64,000 nucleotides of DNA from Stenotrophomonas sp. ASS1 (GCF_004346925.1 NZ_CP031167.1:826001-890000), one strand, 5' to 3'; positions 9,010 through 18,391 are shown, numbered from the stretch's first letter. Numbers and translations: made by a program. The notes: a model not told the origin generated them from the sequence alone.

Positions 9010-9366
9010 ATGGCGCGTATTGCAGGCGTCAACCTGCCAGCCCAGAAGCATGTCTGGGTCGGGTTGCAAAGCATTTACGGCATCGGCCGTACCCGTTCGA
9101 AGAAGGTCTGCGAAGTCGCAGGCGTTGCTTCGACCACCAAGATCCGCGATCTGTCGGAGCCGGAAATCGAGCGCCTGCGCGCCGAAGTCGGCAAGTACAT
9201 CGTGGAAGGCGATCTGCGCCGTGAGATCGGCATCGCGATCAAGCGCCTGATGGACCTGGGCTGCTACCGTGGCCTGCGTCACCGTCGTGGCCTCCCGCTG
9301 CGTGGCCAGCGCACCCGTACCAACGCCCGCACCCGCAAGGGTCCGCGCAAGGCGATCAAGAAGTAA
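9010..9366 (+). CDS. rpsM: 30S ribosomal protein S13
   Basis: S13 (118 aa), head protein forming intersubunit bridges and contacting the P-site tRNA. Helix-two-turn-helix region '[18 protein letters not shown]' and basic tail '[20 protein letters not shown]' are present. First gene of the alpha operon; CTGGAG precedes the ATG. Confidence 0.98.
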   Translation: MARIAGVNLPAQKHVWVGLQSIYGIGRTRSKKVCEVAGVASTTKIRDLSEPEIERLRAEVGKYIVEGDLRREIGIAIKRLMDLGCYRGLRHRRGLPLRGQRTRTNARTRKGPRKAIKK

Positions 9367-9377
9367 GGGACTGAGAA

Positions 9378-9767
9378 ATGGCTAAGCCCGCTGCTAAGAC
9401 CAAGAAGAAGATCAAGCGCGTCGTCACCGACGGCGTTGCCCACGTCCACGCTTCGTTCAACAACACCATCGTCACCATCACCGACCGCCAGGGCAACGCT
9501 CTGTCGTGGGCGACCTCCGGTGGCGCTGGCTTCCGCGGTTCGCGCAAGTCGACCCCGTTCGCTGCCCAGGTGGCGGCTGAAAAGGCCGGTCGTGCTGCGC
9601 TGGACTACGGCGTGAAGTCGCTGGAAGTCCGCATCAAGGGCCCGGGTCCGGGCCGTGAGTCGGCCGTGCGTTCGTTGAACAACGTCGGCTACAAGATCAC
9701 CAACATCATCGACGTGACGCCTATCCCGCACAACGGGTGCCGTCCGCCGAAGAAGCGTCGCGTCTAA
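9378..9767 (+). CDS. rpsK: 30S ribosomal protein S11
   Basis: S11 (129 aa), platform protein near the 3' end of 16S rRNA. It shows '[20 protein letters not shown]' and the end '[16 protein letters not shown]', the strongest signature of the family. Eleven bases after rpsM. Confidence 0.98.
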   Translation: MAKPAAKTKKKIKRVVTDGVAHVHASFNNTIVTITDRQGNALSWATSGGAGFRGSRKSTPFAAQVAAEKAGRAALDYGVKSLEVRIKGPGPGRESAVRSLNNVGYKITNIIDVTPIPHNGCRPPKKRRV

Positions 9768-9782
9768 AGGGAGCGATAAGAA

Positions 9783-10412
9783 ATGGCTCGTTATATCGGT
9801 CCTACCTGTAAGCTCGCCCGTCGCGAAGGCGCCGACCTGTCCCTGAAGAGCCCGGCGCGTGCGCTGGACTCGAAGTGCAAGCTGGAGCAGAAGCCCGGCC
9901 AGCACGGCGCCACTGCCCGCAAGGGCAAGCTGTCCGACTACGCCACCCAGCTGCGTGAAAAGCAGAAGGTCAAGCGTATCTACGGCCTGCTGGAGCGTCA
10001 GTTCCGCAACTACTACAAGAAGGCCTCGACCAAGAAGGGCAACACCGGCGAGAACCTGCTGCAGCTGCTGGAAACCCGCCTGGACAACGTCGTCTACCGC
10101 ATGGGCTTCGCCGTGACCCGTCCGGCTGCCCGTCAGCTGGTGTCGCACCGCGGCGTCACCGTGAATGGCAAGTCGGTCAACCTGGCTTCGTACCAGGTCA
10201 AGGCTGGCGACGCCATCGCTCTGTCTGAAAAGGCTGCCAAGCAGCTGCGCGTCCAGGAAGCCCTGACCGTCGCCGCCCAGCATGACCTGAGCCCGTCGTG
10301 GGTTGAAGTGGATTCCGGGAAGTTCACCGGCATCTTCAAGGCTGTTCCGGATCGTTCGGATCTGCCTGCGGACATCAACGAAGCGCTGATCGTCGAGCTG
10401 TATTCGAAGTAA
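9783..10412 (+). CDS. rpsD: 30S ribosomal protein S4
   Basis: S4 (209 aa), primary 16S rRNA binder and, in E. coli, repressor of the alpha operon. N-terminal domain '[19 protein letters not shown]', with two Cys only, so it is not the four-Cys zinc form. The S4 RNA-binding domain follows ('[20 protein letters not shown]' and '[17 protein letters not shown]'). Followed by a strong hairpin before rpoA. Confidence 0.98.
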   Translation: MARYIGPTCKLARREGADLSLKSPARALDSKCKLEQKPGQHGATARKGKLSDYATQLREKQKVKRIYGLLERQFRNYYKKASTKKGNTGENLLQLLETRLDNVVYRMGFAVTRPAARQLVSHRGVTVNGKSVNLASYQVKAGDAIALSEKAAKQLRVQEALTVAAQHDLSPSWVEVDSGKFTGIFKAVPDRSDLPADINEALIVELYSK

Positions 10413-10426
10413 TTCACATTGGAGAG

Positions 10427-10446
10427 CCCCCGGCGACGGCCGGGGG
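10427..10446 (+). promoter_or_regulatory. Hairpin between rpsD and rpoA
   Basis: Perfect stem CCCCCGGC/GCCGGGGG with loop GACG, directly after rpsD and before the rpoA ribosome-binding site (AGGAGA). There is no U tract, so attenuation, RNase processing or differential stability is more likely than full termination. Confidence 0.45.
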
Positions 10447-10467
10447 TTCACTAGGAGAACCCGCAAC

Positions 10468-11466
10468 ATGACGGTTACCGCCAACCAGGTTCTGCGTCCT
10501 CGCGGTCCGCAGATCGAACGCCTTACCGACACCCGTGCAAAGGTCGTTATCGAACCTTTGGAGCGGGGTTACGGGCATACGCTGGGTAATGCCCTGCGTC
10601 GCGTGCTGCTGTCGTCCATCCCGGGCTTCGCCATCACGGAAGTCGAAATCGACGGCGTGTTGCATGAGTACACCACGGTCGAAGGTCTGCAGGAGGACGT
10701 GCTCGAAGTCCTGCTGAACCTCAAGGACGTGGCCATCCGTATGCACTCCGGCGACAGCGCCACCCTGTCCCTGTCCAAGCAGGGCCCGGGCGTTGTCACC
10801 GCTGCCGACATCAAGGTCGACCACAATGTGGAGATCCTGAACGGCGAACACGTGATCTGCCACCTGACCAAGGATACGGCGATCAACATGCGTCTGAAGA
10901 TCGAACGTGGTTTCGGCTACCAGCCGGCTGCCGCGCGTCGTCGTCCGGACGAAGAAACCCGTGCCATCGGCCGTCTGGTCCTGGATGCCTCGTTCTCGCC
11001 GGTCCGCCGCGTCGCCTATGCCGTGGAAGCGGCCCGCGTCGAACAGCGTACCGACCTGGACAAGCTGGTCATCGATATCGAGACCAACGGCACCATCGAC
11101 GCCGAGGAAGCCGTGCGCACCGCCGCCGACATCCTCAGCGACCAGCTGTCGGTGTTCGGCGACTTCACCCACCGCGACCGCGGTGCAGCCAAGCCGGCGA
11201 ACAACGGCGTGGATCCGGTGCTGCTGCGCCCGATCGACGATCTGGAGCTGACCGTGCGTTCGGCCAACTGCCTGAAGGCTGAAAGCATCTACTACATCGG
11301 CGATCTGATCCAGAAGACCGAAGTGGAGCTGCTGAAGACCCCGAACCTGGGCAAGAAGTCGCTCACCGAGATCAAGGAAGTGCTGGCTCAGCGCGGCCTG
11401 TCGCTCGGCATGAAGCTGGAGAACTGGCCGCCGGCCGGTGTCGCCAGCCACGGCATGCTGGGCTGA
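10468..11466 (+). CDS. rpoA: DNA-directed RNA polymerase subunit alpha
   Basis: Alpha subunit (332 aa). The N-terminal dimerisation and assembly domain includes '[20 protein letters not shown]'. After a linker comes the C-terminal UP-element-binding domain ('[20 protein letters not shown]' and '[20 protein letters not shown]'). Length is as usual (329 aa in E. coli). Lies between rpsD and rplQ as in other proteobacteria. Confidence 0.98.
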   Translation: MTVTANQVLRPRGPQIERLTDTRAKVVIEPLERGYGHTLGNALRRVLLSSIPGFAITEVEIDGVLHEYTTVEGLQEDVLEVLLNLKDVAIRMHSGDSATLSLSKQGPGVVTAADIKVDHNVEILNGEHVICHLTKDTAINMRLKIERGFGYQPAAARRRPDEETRAIGRLVLDASFSPVRRVAYAVEAARVEQRTDLDKLVIDIETNGTIDAEEAVRTAADILSDQLSVFGDFTHRDRGAAKPANNGVDPVLLRPIDDLELTVRSANCLKAESIYYIGDLIQKTEVELLKTPNLGKKSLTEIKEVLAQRGLSLGMKLENWPPAGVASHGMLG

Positions 11467-11480
11467 TATCGGTAATGCCT

Positions 11481-11510
11481 GAAGGCTCCACCGTTCGCGG
11501 TGGGGCCTTC
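11481..11510 (+). promoter_or_regulatory. UUCG hairpin between rpoA and rplQ
   Basis: Thirteen-pair stem (11481-11493 with 11498-11510, one G-T wobble) closed by a TTCG tetraloop, starting 14 bases after the rpoA stop. Downstream bases are AACGC, not a U tract. It sits in a 191-base rpoA-rplQ gap, longer than usual. Possible attenuator or RNA stabiliser; the rest of the gap shows no clear promoter. Confidence 0.5.
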
Positions 11511-11657
11511 AACGCAACACACCATGCCATGACGAACCCCAGGTTCGCGCGGCAGGTCGCCCAGGACGGGTGGCCAGGACCAACCGCAGTCCGCGCAGCA
11601 ACGCCAGGATGGCGACAACGATCCGCACAGTCTCATCATTAACCAAGGAATATCACC

Positions 11658-12041
11658 ATGCGTCACCAGAAGTCTGGCCGTAAGTTCAGCCGTACCAGCG
11701 CCCACCGCGAAGCGATGTTCAAGAACATGGCTGCCTCGCTGTTCAAGCACGAGCTGATCAAGACCACCCTGCCGAAGGCCAAGGAACTGCGCCGCGTTGC
11801 CGAGCCGCTGATCACCCTGGCCAAGGTCGACTCCGTCGCCAACCGCCGTCTGGCCTTCGCCCGCCTGCGCGACAACGAAGCCGTGGGCAACCTGTTCACC
11901 ATCCTGGGCCCGCGCTACGCGAACCGTCCGGGCGGCTACCTGCGTCTGCTGAAGTGCGGCTTCCGCGCTGGCGACAACGCGCCGATGGCCTACGTCGAGC
12001 TGGTTGACCGTCCGGTCGTGGCCGAGGAAGTGGCCGAGTAA
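11658..12041 (+). CDS. rplQ: 50S ribosomal protein L17
   Basis: L17 (127 aa), located near the tunnel exit. Begins '[20 protein letters not shown]' and contains '[20 protein letters not shown]'. AAGGAA precedes the start. Last gene of the alpha operon, followed by a clear terminator. Confidence 0.98.
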   Translation: MRHQKSGRKFSRTSAHREAMFKNMAASLFKHELIKTTLPKAKELRRVAEPLITLAKVDSVANRRLAFARLRDNEAVGNLFTILGPRYANRPGGYLRLLKCGFRAGDNAPMAYVELVDRPVVAEEVAE

Positions 12042-12064
12042 TCGGACCGCTCCAATGCGACACA

Positions 12065-12094
12065 GCGAAAGCCCGGCCTCTGCCGGGCTTTTGC
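12065..12094 (+). terminator. Terminator of the alpha operon
   Basis: Perfect stem AAAGCCCGGC/GCCGGGCTTT (12068-12091) with loop CTCT, followed by T and TGCG. Placed 27 bases after rplQ. Confidence 0.75.
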
Positions 12095-12101
12095 GTTTCC
12101 G

Positions 12102-12138
12102 GGGTCGGATCCCTTTCCGCAGGACAGGGCTCTGACCC
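12102..12138. repeat. Imperfect palindrome GGGTC...GACCC
   Basis: GGGTCGGATCCCTTTCC pairs with GGACAGGGCTCTGACCC, about 14 of 17 positions complementary, loop GCA. A half-site with the same ending (GGGATCTGACCCC) occurs at 56337-56349. Probably a dispersed intergenic repeat of this lineage; role unknown. Confidence 0.4.
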
Positions 12139-12226
12139 ACACCGTTCCGACAGGCGTCACCTGTGGCGGTTCGAATGGCGCGCACTCTCGGTTACGCTGG
12201 GCGCCTGATCCATTCGAGCGTTGACG

Positions 12227-12733
12227 ATGAATCCACTGCGCTGGCCCTTCCGCGCCCAGTTCTTCCTGGGCTTCCTGATCTGCGCGGGCCTGCTTGGCTA
12301 CGCGATCTTCCTGCAGCTGAAGATGGGCCTGGAGCCGTGTCCGCTGTGCATCTTCCAGCGCCTGGCCTTCGCTGCGCTTGGCCTGCTGTTCCTGATTGGT
12401 GCACTGCATGGTCCGTCCAACCGCCCCGGACGCGCGACCTATGGCGTGCTGGCGTTCATTGCCGCCGCAGTGGGTGTCGGCATCGCCGCGCGCCACGTCT
12501 ACGTGCAGATGCTTCCGCCGGAAATGGGGTCCACCTGTGGCCCGCCGCTGGCCTTCCTGAGCGAGACCATGGGACCGCTGGAAGTATTCCGCACGGTGCT
12601 GACCGGCACTGGCAACTGCGGCAACATCGACTGGACCTTCCTCGGCCTGACCATGCCGATGTGGTCGGGCGTGTGGTTCGTGCTGCTGGCGCTGTGGGCG
12701 CTGGTGGTGTCGCTGCGCAAGGTCAAGCGCTGA
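12227..12733 (+). CDS. dsbB: Disulfide bond formation protein B
   Basis: DsbB (168 aa) reoxidises periplasmic DsbA and passes electrons to quinones in the inner membrane. Four hydrophobic segments are visible. The first periplasmic Cys pair is Cys38/Cys41 in 'EPCPLCIFQR'; the second pair is Cys104 and Cys131 ('GSTCGPP' and 'GTGNCGN'), as in the family. ATG at 12227 is chosen; a TTG 6 bases earlier is in frame, and neither has a strong Shine-Dalgarno. Monocistronic, followed by a SMAG repeat pair. Confidence 0.93.
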   Translation: MNPLRWPFRAQFFLGFLICAGLLGYAIFLQLKMGLEPCPLCIFQRLAFAALGLLFLIGALHGPSNRPGRATYGVLAFIAAAVGVGIAARHVYVQMLPPEMGSTCGPPLAFLSETMGPLEVFRTVLTGTGNCGNIDWTFLGLTMPMWSGVWFVLLALWALVVSLRKVKR

Positions 12734-12739
12734 GGCAAG

Positions 12740-12816
12740 GTAGTGCCGGCCGCTGGCCGGCAACCTCGTGAACGACGGCAGCTTTCCCGTAGATGCCGGC
12801 CAGCGGCCGGCACTAC
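12740..12816. repeat. SMAG repeat pair (inverted)
   Basis: GTAGTGCCGGCCGCTGGCCGGCA (12740-12762 by position) faces its reverse-complement form ending in CACTAC (12794-12816). Each has the GTAG head and a TGCCGGCC-type stem. Head-to-head pairs like this are typical of the S. maltophilia GTAG family and could fold as one long hairpin between dsbB and the convergent receptor gene. Confidence 0.85.
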
Positions 12817-12828
12817 CACGGTCCGTTC

Positions 12829-14955
12829 TCAGAAATCCTGCTGCAGGCTCAGGTAGGCGCCGCGGCGCGGTCCCCATTGCGGAGCGAACACGCCGACGCC
12901 ACCGCCATCGCGCAGCTGGTAGCTGCGGTCCAAAGCGTTGATCACCGCCAGCTGCACGTGCAATGGATGGCCGCTGTCGGCATTGAAATCGTGCCCGGCG
13001 CTGAGGTTCACCTGCAGGTACGACGGCAGCTCGCCGCCGTTGGGTACGCCTTCGATGTCCGAACGCAGGCCGCTGCCGAACACGTAGTTGGCACCGATCC
13101 GGTTGTGTCCGGCGAAGGCGTAGCTGAGACCACCCGATGATGTCAGCTTCTGGTCGTGGTCGAGGTGGATCCAGTGGTTGGCCACATAGGCCAGCGCCTC
13201 GGGATCGAGGTTGTACTGGCTGGTGATGACATCCGTACCGATGGCTTTGTTCAGCGCGGCATTGAAGTAGGCACTGAACGGACCGTTGCTGTAGTCGGCA
13301 CTGAACTCCAGACCACGGATGTGTCCGCGGCGGTAGTTGAAGGTCGAGTAGATGTAGGCGGCGCCGAACTGGCCTTCGTCCTGCAGGCGGGCGACGCGGC
13401 GGTCGTAAGCGTCCAGGCCCAGGGTCAGGTGTTCACCCAGCTGCTGCGAGACGCCGATGTCGTAGTAGTCGCTGCGCTCGGCCAGTGGCGTGTTGTTGCC
13501 GCCACTGGGTTGCTGGTTGGTGGTGCCGTCATACAGTGCGATATCGCTGCTGGCGATCAGCTCACTGGCCGGTGGCGTGAAGTAACGCGAGTAGCCGGCG
13601 TGCACGGTGGTGCTATCGCTGGCATTCCAGACCACGCCCACGCGCGGGCTGAGCTGGCCCTCGGTGCGGCCGAAGGCCTTGTAGCGGTCACCGCGCAGAC
13701 CGTAGTTGACGGTCCAGTCGTCGCCGATTTTCCACTCATCCTGTACGTACAACGCCAGCGTGCTGGCATGGAAGGCGCTGTGGTCAGGAATCAGCAGCGG
13801 CGTGGTGCTGGACTGCTGGCCGCCGTCATCAACCGGGAACACCCAGCTGTTGCTGCTGGCCCGTGCGTTCTCGTAGTTGCCGTACAAGCCGTAGCGCAGC
13901 GTGTGGTCGTTGCCCAGTGGTGTGGAGAAGTCGGCCTGCAGGGTGTTGGCACGGTTGCTGCGCTGCACCTTCGAGGCGACGCCACTGAACACCAGATCGC
14001 CGACGACGTCCGGGTTGAACGCTGCATCGCTGTAGCGCTGCCCGGCCGATAGCTGGTACGCGGTGCTGCCCAGCGTGCCCTGCAGTACCAGCATGCCGAA
14101 GCGGGTGGTCTCGCGCTGGGTCTCATCCAGCTGGCTGGAATCGAAGGTGGTGGTGTCCAGGTAACCGAACTGCGGCGTCTGCCCTGGATTGACCGGAATC
14201 TGGAAACGGTTGTTGGCGAAACCGGCGAACACACTCAGGCGGGTGTTGTCGTTGACCAGGTAGGTCAGGTCGGCGAAGGCCTTGCCCTGGTGGGTATCGT
14301 CGTGCAGCGGCTTGCGCGAGTTGGTCGGATTCTCCAGGCCGACTTCGTTCTGGTCGTAGTTGCCGGTCAGGAACCAGCTCCAGCGTCCCTGGTTGCCCCA
14401 CCAGGAGGCATTCGGGTTCACCTTGCCGAACGAGCCGGTGGTCAGTCCGGCGCTGCCACCGTTGCCCAGCTCGGCGCCATTGCGGGTGGTGATGTCGACC
14501 ACCGCCGCGGTGCGCTCGCCGAACTGCGCCGGCAACGCGCCGTCCATCAGACGGATGCTCTTGATGGTGCGCGCATCCAGGGTCTGGCCGAAGCCGGAGA
14601 TCGATTCGGGCAGCAATACGCCGTTGATGCGGTACTGCAGGTTGGCGTGGTCGCCGCGCACGTGCACGCCGCCATAGGAATCCTGGACCACGCCGGGGGC
14701 CTGCAGCAGTACCTGGCTGAGTGGTGCGGAGGCACCCAGCGGCTGCTTCTGGATGTCCTCGGCGGTGATCTGGTACTGGCTGCTGCCGATGTCCGGCGAC
14801 AGCGTGTTGCGGGCCTGGTCGAGCTGGGCGTGGACGGTGACCGCATCCAGATCCTTGACGGACGAAGAGGTGTCGTCGGCTGCCGAGGCGAGGGCGGGCA
14901 GGCTGGCCAGGGCCAGGGCGAAGGTGATGCCGGTAGCGAGGGGCGAGGGCTTCAT
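12829..14955 (-). CDS. TonB-dependent outer membrane receptor
   Basis: A 708-aa receptor. Start chosen at 14955, which gives the signal peptide 'MKPSPLATGITFALALASLP' followed by ALASA; an upstream ATG in frame would put 14 residues before it. A TonB-box-like 'DLDAVTVHA' and plug domain follow ('VRGDHANLQYRINGVLLPES', 'FGERTAAVVDITTRNG'), then a 22-strand-type barrel ending in 'YLSLQQDF' with terminal Phe. Substrate is not predictable: no siderophore, haem or vitamin genes are adjacent. Divergent from the DAHP synthase, convergent with dsbB. Confidence 0.9.
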   Translation of the reverse strand: MKPSPLATGITFALALASLPALASAADDTSSSVKDLDAVTVHAQLDQARNTLSPDIGSSQYQITAEDIQKQPLGASAPLSQVLLQAPGVVQDSYGGVHVRGDHANLQYRINGVLLPESISGFGQTLDARTIKSIRLMDGALPAQFGERTAAVVDITTRNGAELGNGGSAGLTTGSFGKVNPNASWWGNQGRWSWFLTGNYDQNEVGLENPTNSRKPLHDDTHQGKAFADLTYLVNDNTRLSVFAGFANNRFQIPVNPGQTPQFGYLDTTTFDSSQLDETQRETTRFGMLVLQGTLGSTAYQLSAGQRYSDAAFNPDVVGDLVFSGVASKVQRSNRANTLQADFSTPLGNDHTLRYGLYGNYENARASSNSWVFPVDDGGQQSSTTPLLIPDHSAFHASTLALYVQDEWKIGDDWTVNYGLRGDRYKAFGRTEGQLSPRVGVVWNASDSTTVHAGYSRYFTPPASELIASSDIALYDGTTNQQPSGGNNTPLAERSDYYDIGVSQQLGEHLTLGLDAYDRRVARLQDEGQFGAAYIYSTFNYRRGHIRGLEFSADYSNGPFSAYFNAALNKAIGTDVITSQYNLDPEALAYVANHWIHLDHDQKLTSSGGLSYAFAGHNRIGANYVFGSGLRSDIEGVPNGGELPSYLQVNLSAGHDFNADSGHPLHVQLAVINALDRSYQLRDGGGVGVFAPQWGPRRGAYLSLQQDF

Positions 14956-15176
14956 GGTGGGAGAGGTGGCGGCTGGATGTGGAAGGGGCCGGTCCATGAC
15001 ATGGAAGTGTTACTCCATAACAAAGCATGCGCCTGTCCCGGGCGGCTGACCATGCAGGATCTGGCCGCTGGCGTCGGCCTTTCTCTGCCGTTCAGGCGAG
15101 CAGGTCGGCCGGACCGGCCCTTTGCGTCAGCGGCCGGCTCTGCGACCATGACCGCCCCCCATCCCGGAAGTCTGCA

Positions 15177-16568
15177 ATGAGCCTGTCCGCCGTTCCGCCC
15201 GTGCCCGATCCCGCCGCAGCCGCCACTGGCGCCGCCTGGTCGCCGGAGAGCTGGCGTGGCAAGACCGCGCTGCAGATGCCGACCTACCCGGACCCGGTGG
15301 CGCTGGACGCCGCCCTGCACGAGCTGAAGCGGCTGCCGCCGCTGGTGACTTCCTGGGAGATCCTGGCGCTGAAGCAGCAGCTGGCCGAGGCGCAGGAAGG
15401 CAAGCGCTTCCTGCTGCAGGGCGGCGACTGCGCGGAGAACTTCAGCGACTGCGAATCGGGCACCATTTCCAACCGGCTGAAGGTGCTGCTGCAGATGAGC
15501 CTGGTGCTGGTGCATGGCCTGCGCCAGCCGGTGATCCGCGTCGGCCGTTTCGCCGGCCAGTACGCCAAGCCACGTTCGGCCGATACCGAGACCCGCGACG
15601 GCGTGACCCTGCCGAGCTACCGCGGCGATGTGATCAATGCGCCGGCGTTCACCGAGGCGGCGCGCCTGCCGGACCCGAAGCGGATGCTGCAGGCGCATGC
15701 ACATTCGGCGATGACCATGAACTTTGTGCGTGCGCTGATCGATGGCGGCTTCGCCGACCTGCACCATCCGGAGTACTGGAACCTGGAGTGGGTGCGGCAT
15801 TCGCCGCTGGCCGCCGAGTACCAGAAGATGGTGGCGTCGATCGGTGATGCGGTGCACTTCATGGAAACCCTGGCCGGGGCCCGCGTGCACAACCTCAACC
15901 GCATCGATTTCTACACCTCGCATGAAGCGCTGCTGTTGCCCTACGAGCAGGCGTTGACCCGGCAGGTGCCGCGCCAGCAGGGCTGGTTGAACCTGAGCAC
16001 GCACTACCCGTGGATCGGCATGCGCACGGCCGCACTCGATGGCGCGCACGTGGAATACCTGCGTGGCGTGCGCAACCCTATCGCGATCAAGGTCGGCCCG
16101 TCGGTGACGCCGGACCAGCTGCTGCGCCTGATTGATGTGCTCAACCCGCATGACGAGCCGGGTCGACTGAGCTTCATTCACCGCATGGGTGCAGCGCAGA
16201 TCGCCGAGAAGCTGCCGCCGCTGCTGGATGCGGTCAAGCGCGATGGCCGCCGCGTGCTGTGGGTGTGCGATGCGATGCATGGCAACACCGAAAGCACTGC
16301 CAATGGTTTCAAGACACGCCGCTTCGACAACGTGCGTGGCGAAGTGGAGATGTCGTTCGATCTGCACGCGGCCGCAGGTACGCGACTGGGCGGTGTGCAC
16401 CTGGAGCTGACCGGCGAAGACGTGACCGAGTGCACCGGTGGCGCGCGCGAACTGACCGAACGTGACCTGGAGCGCGCCTACCGTTCGACGGTGGACCCGC
16501 GGTTGAACTACGAGCAGTCGCTGGAGATCGCGATGGCGATCGTGCGCAAGCAGGAGCAAGTGCGGTAA
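15177..16568 (+). CDS. 3-deoxy-7-phosphoheptulonate synthase, class II
   Basis: Plant-type (class II) DAHP synthase, 463 aa, condensing phosphoenolpyruvate and erythrose 4-phosphate in the first step of the shikimate pathway. Signature blocks: 'LLQGGDCAENFSDCESGTIS', 'RVGRFAGQYAKPRS', 'AHAHSAMTMNFVRALIDGG', 'IAIKVGPSVTP', 'CDAMHGNTEST' and 'GGVHLELTGEDVTECTGG'. The metal-binding Cys lies in the GGDCAE motif. Start at 15177 is set by GGAAG 6 bases upstream; 50 codons of open frame before it lack a ribosome-binding site. Isolated from other aro genes. Confidence 0.95.
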   Translation: MSLSAVPPVPDPAAAATGAAWSPESWRGKTALQMPTYPDPVALDAALHELKRLPPLVTSWEILALKQQLAEAQEGKRFLLQGGDCAENFSDCESGTISNRLKVLLQMSLVLVHGLRQPVIRVGRFAGQYAKPRSADTETRDGVTLPSYRGDVINAPAFTEAARLPDPKRMLQAHAHSAMTMNFVRALIDGGFADLHHPEYWNLEWVRHSPLAAEYQKMVASIGDAVHFMETLAGARVHNLNRIDFYTSHEALLLPYEQALTRQVPRQQGWLNLSTHYPWIGMRTAALDGAHVEYLRGVRNPIAIKVGPSVTPDQLLRLIDVLNPHDEPGRLSFIHRMGAAQIAEKLPPLLDAVKRDGRRVLWVCDAMHGNTESTANGFKTRRFDNVRGEVEMSFDLHAAAGTRLGGVHLELTGEDVTECTGGARELTERDLERAYRSTVDPRLNYEQSLEIAMAIVRKQEQVR

Positions 16569-16647
16569 GGGTTTTTCGGCAGGGCTTGCAGCCCTGCACC
16601 TGCTGCAGTCAACGTCAACGTCAACAGCGGGCATTCCGTGGGTTGGC

Positions 16648-16743
16648 GGGGTGGTGTCGGAGTGCGGGGGCGCCGCAAGTACGTCCTTGTAGGCTTGGCA
16701 GCCGCATCCATGCGGCTGACACCCCGCACTCCGACACCACCCC
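16648..16743 (-). repeat. Long hairpin element, copy A
   Basis: Perfect 22-bp arms at 16648-16669 and 16722-16743 (GGGGTGGTGTCGG... outermost). The loop contains an inner hairpin CAGCCGCAT/ATGCGGCTG at 16699-16718. Read on the minus strand, the loop matches those of copies B to E: an inner hairpin centred on ATGGAT, then a GCCAAGCC or ATCGAGCC stretch and a TTTACGGCGT-like end. Confidence 0.8.
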
Positions 16744-16769
16744 ACCTCTGACAGATCTCCGCGGCTGTT

Positions 16770-16856
16770 GGATCCACGTCATGCGTGGATGAATTCCCAT
16801 CAGAATCGAATATTTCGATATCGGAACGATTTGAGCCGAGCATGGCTCGGCTCTAC
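16770..16856. repeat. Two SMAG-like palindromes
   Basis: GATCCACGTCATGCGTGGAT at 16771-16790 and AGCCGAGCATGGCTCGGCT followed by CTAC at 16834-16856. The second carries the inverted GTAG head. Stems differ from the common TGCCGGCC type but remain self-complementary. Located between hairpin copies A and B. Confidence 0.6.
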
Positions 16857-16909
16857 AGAAGTGCCGGCAGATCGCGGAAATCTGTCGAAGCTCGCGAGAA
16901 ACTGTCCAA

Positions 16910-17011
16910 GGCGGGGTGGGTCCGGTTGCGGGAGTGTCCGCGGCATGGATGCCGCGGCCAAGCCCCCATGGACGGGTTTACGGCGTCTCCCGCAACCGGA
17001 CCCACCCCGCC
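16910..17011 (+). repeat. Long hairpin element, copy B
   Basis: Perfect 25-bp arms at 16910-16934 and 16987-17011, enclosing a 52-base loop. The loop holds a nested hairpin CCGCGGCAT/ATGCCGCGG (16938-16957). Arms are identical to copy D (26855-26956) and unlike copies A, C and E. Confidence 0.85.
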
Positions 17012-17192
17012 ATCCCACGGAATGCCAGCCTCTGCTGTTGCTTGTGCTTCGGCTGTTGCTGTTGCTTCGGCTCGCAGCAGGTGCAGGGCTGCAAGCCCTG
17101 CCGACCAACACCCTTCTTACGAACGACTGACGTGACACTCATGCGTCATGCGCGAGGCTGTCCGCTTGGCTGTTCGAGTGGAGGTGGCAACG

Positions 17193-18335
17193 GTGCACTG
17201 GCAAAGCGCACAGGCCTACGCATGGCCGTTGGGATTGGCAGCAGTAGTGGGTGGCATCGGCGCGTGGCTGATCCTCTGGATCTACCATCGATTGAAAGGG
17301 CGTGATCGCCGGCGTGCACGCATCGGTCGCGTGCTCGGGTTGCCACTGGCCACCGCATGGCCGCTGCTGTTGTTGATTCCCGCATTGCAGGCCACGCCGC
17401 TGCAGGATCCGGTGCTGGGCAACCTGCAGCATGTGCTGCACATCGCGCTGACCGCGTGCTTCATCTGGTTGCTGGTACGCGCGGTGGCGGCGGGCGAGCG
17501 CGCGATCCTGCGCAGCCATCCCATCGATGTTGCCGACAATCTGGAAGCGCGCCGCATCCAGACCCAGACGCGGGTGCTCAGCCGCGTGCTGATGGGCGGC
17601 ATCATCGTGCTGGGCGCATCGCTGGTGCTGTTGACCTTCCCGATGGTGCAGAAGATCGGCACCGCGCTGCTGGCATCGGCAGGCCTGATCGGCCTGGTGG
17701 CGGGTATCGCGGCCAAGCCGGTGTTCGGCAACCTGATCGCTGGCCTGCAGATCGCGGTGACGCAGCCGATCCGGCTGGATGACGTGGTGATCGTCGAGGG
17801 CGAGTGGGGCCGCATCGAGGAGATCGGCAGCAGCTATGTGGTGGTGCGCATCTGGGATGAGCGACGGATGGTGGTGCCGCTGACCTGGTTCATCGAAAAC
17901 CCATTCCAGAACTGGACGCGGCGCAGCGCCGACCTGCTTGGTACCGCGTTCCTGTGGTTGGACTACCGTGCGCCGATTGCCGCGATCCGCGCTGAGCTGG
18001 AACGCATCTGCCGTGGCGAAGCGCTGTGGGATGGCCGGGTCTGCGTGACCCAGGTGACCGAGACCAGCGAGCGTGCGATCCAGGTGCGCCTGCTGGTCAG
18101 CGCGCGCAGCTCGGGCGATGCCTTCGATCTGCGTTGCCTGGTGCGCGAGCGCATGCTCGATTTCCTGGCGCGCGAGCATCCGCAGTCGCTGCCGCAGGTG
18201 CGTGCGCGGCTGCAACACGAAGATGAGCTGGATATGCCGCGCGGTCCACGTGCACGCACCGCGGATGTGCGTTCGCCGGGTGCTGAAGATGGTGAGGCGG
18301 CGATCGTGCCGGTGGAGCCGGAGCCCGGACGGTAG
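17193..18335 (+). CDS. MscS-family mechanosensitive channel
   Basis: About 380 aa. Several N-terminal membrane helices are followed by the pore-lining helix and start of the beta domain ('LIGLVAGIAAKPVFGNLIAG', 'QIAVTQPIRLDDVVIVEGEW') and a cytoplasmic alpha/beta domain. Small-conductance channels of this family release solutes on hypo-osmotic shock. GTG at 17193 is chosen because GGAGGTG lies 6-7 bases upstream; an ATG at 17148 in the same frame lacks such a site. The TAG stop (18333-18335) is supplied by the GTAG head of a SMAG repeat. Confidence 0.87.
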   Translation: MHWQSAQAYAWPLGLAAVVGGIGAWLILWIYHRLKGRDRRRARIGRVLGLPLATAWPLLLLIPALQATPLQDPVLGNLQHVLHIALTACFIWLLVRAVAAGERAILRSHPIDVADNLEARRIQTQTRVLSRVLMGGIIVLGASLVLLTFPMVQKIGTALLASAGLIGLVAGIAAKPVFGNLIAGLQIAVTQPIRLDDVVIVEGEWGRIEEIGSSYVVVRIWDERRMVVPLTWFIENPFQNWTRRSADLLGTAFLWLDYRAPIAAIRAELERICRGEALWDGRVCVTQVTETSERAIQVRLLVSARSSGDAFDLRCLVRERMLDFLAREHPQSLPQVRARLQHEDELDMPRGPRARTADVRSPGAEDGEAAIVPVEPEPGR

Positions 18336-18387
18336 CGCCGGTCGCTGGCCGGCGACCGGGGATCTGCCGGCCAGCGGCCGGCACTAC
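18332..18387. repeat. SMAG repeat pair overlapping the MscS stop
   Basis: GTAGCGCCGGTCGCTGGCCGGCG (18332 onward) faces TGCCGGCCAGCGGCCGGCACTAC (18365-18387). The first GTAG provides the stop codon of the channel gene. Lies between two convergent genes. Confidence 0.85.
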
Positions 18388-18391
18388 CGGA

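Larger units (their letters stand above)
16578..17102. repeat. Non-coding palindromic island 1
   Basis: 525 bases bounded by a perfect 29-bp inverted repeat (16578-16606 and 17074-17102) built from GCAGGGCTTGCAGCCCTGC, itself palindromic. Inside, GGCATTCCGTGGG (16630-16642) faces CCCACGGAATGCC (17014-17026). Between these lie two long hairpins (16648-16743 and 16910-17011) in opposite orientation and two SMAG-like palindromes. No gene. Its layout repeats in island 2 (25034-27021). Confidence 0.8.
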
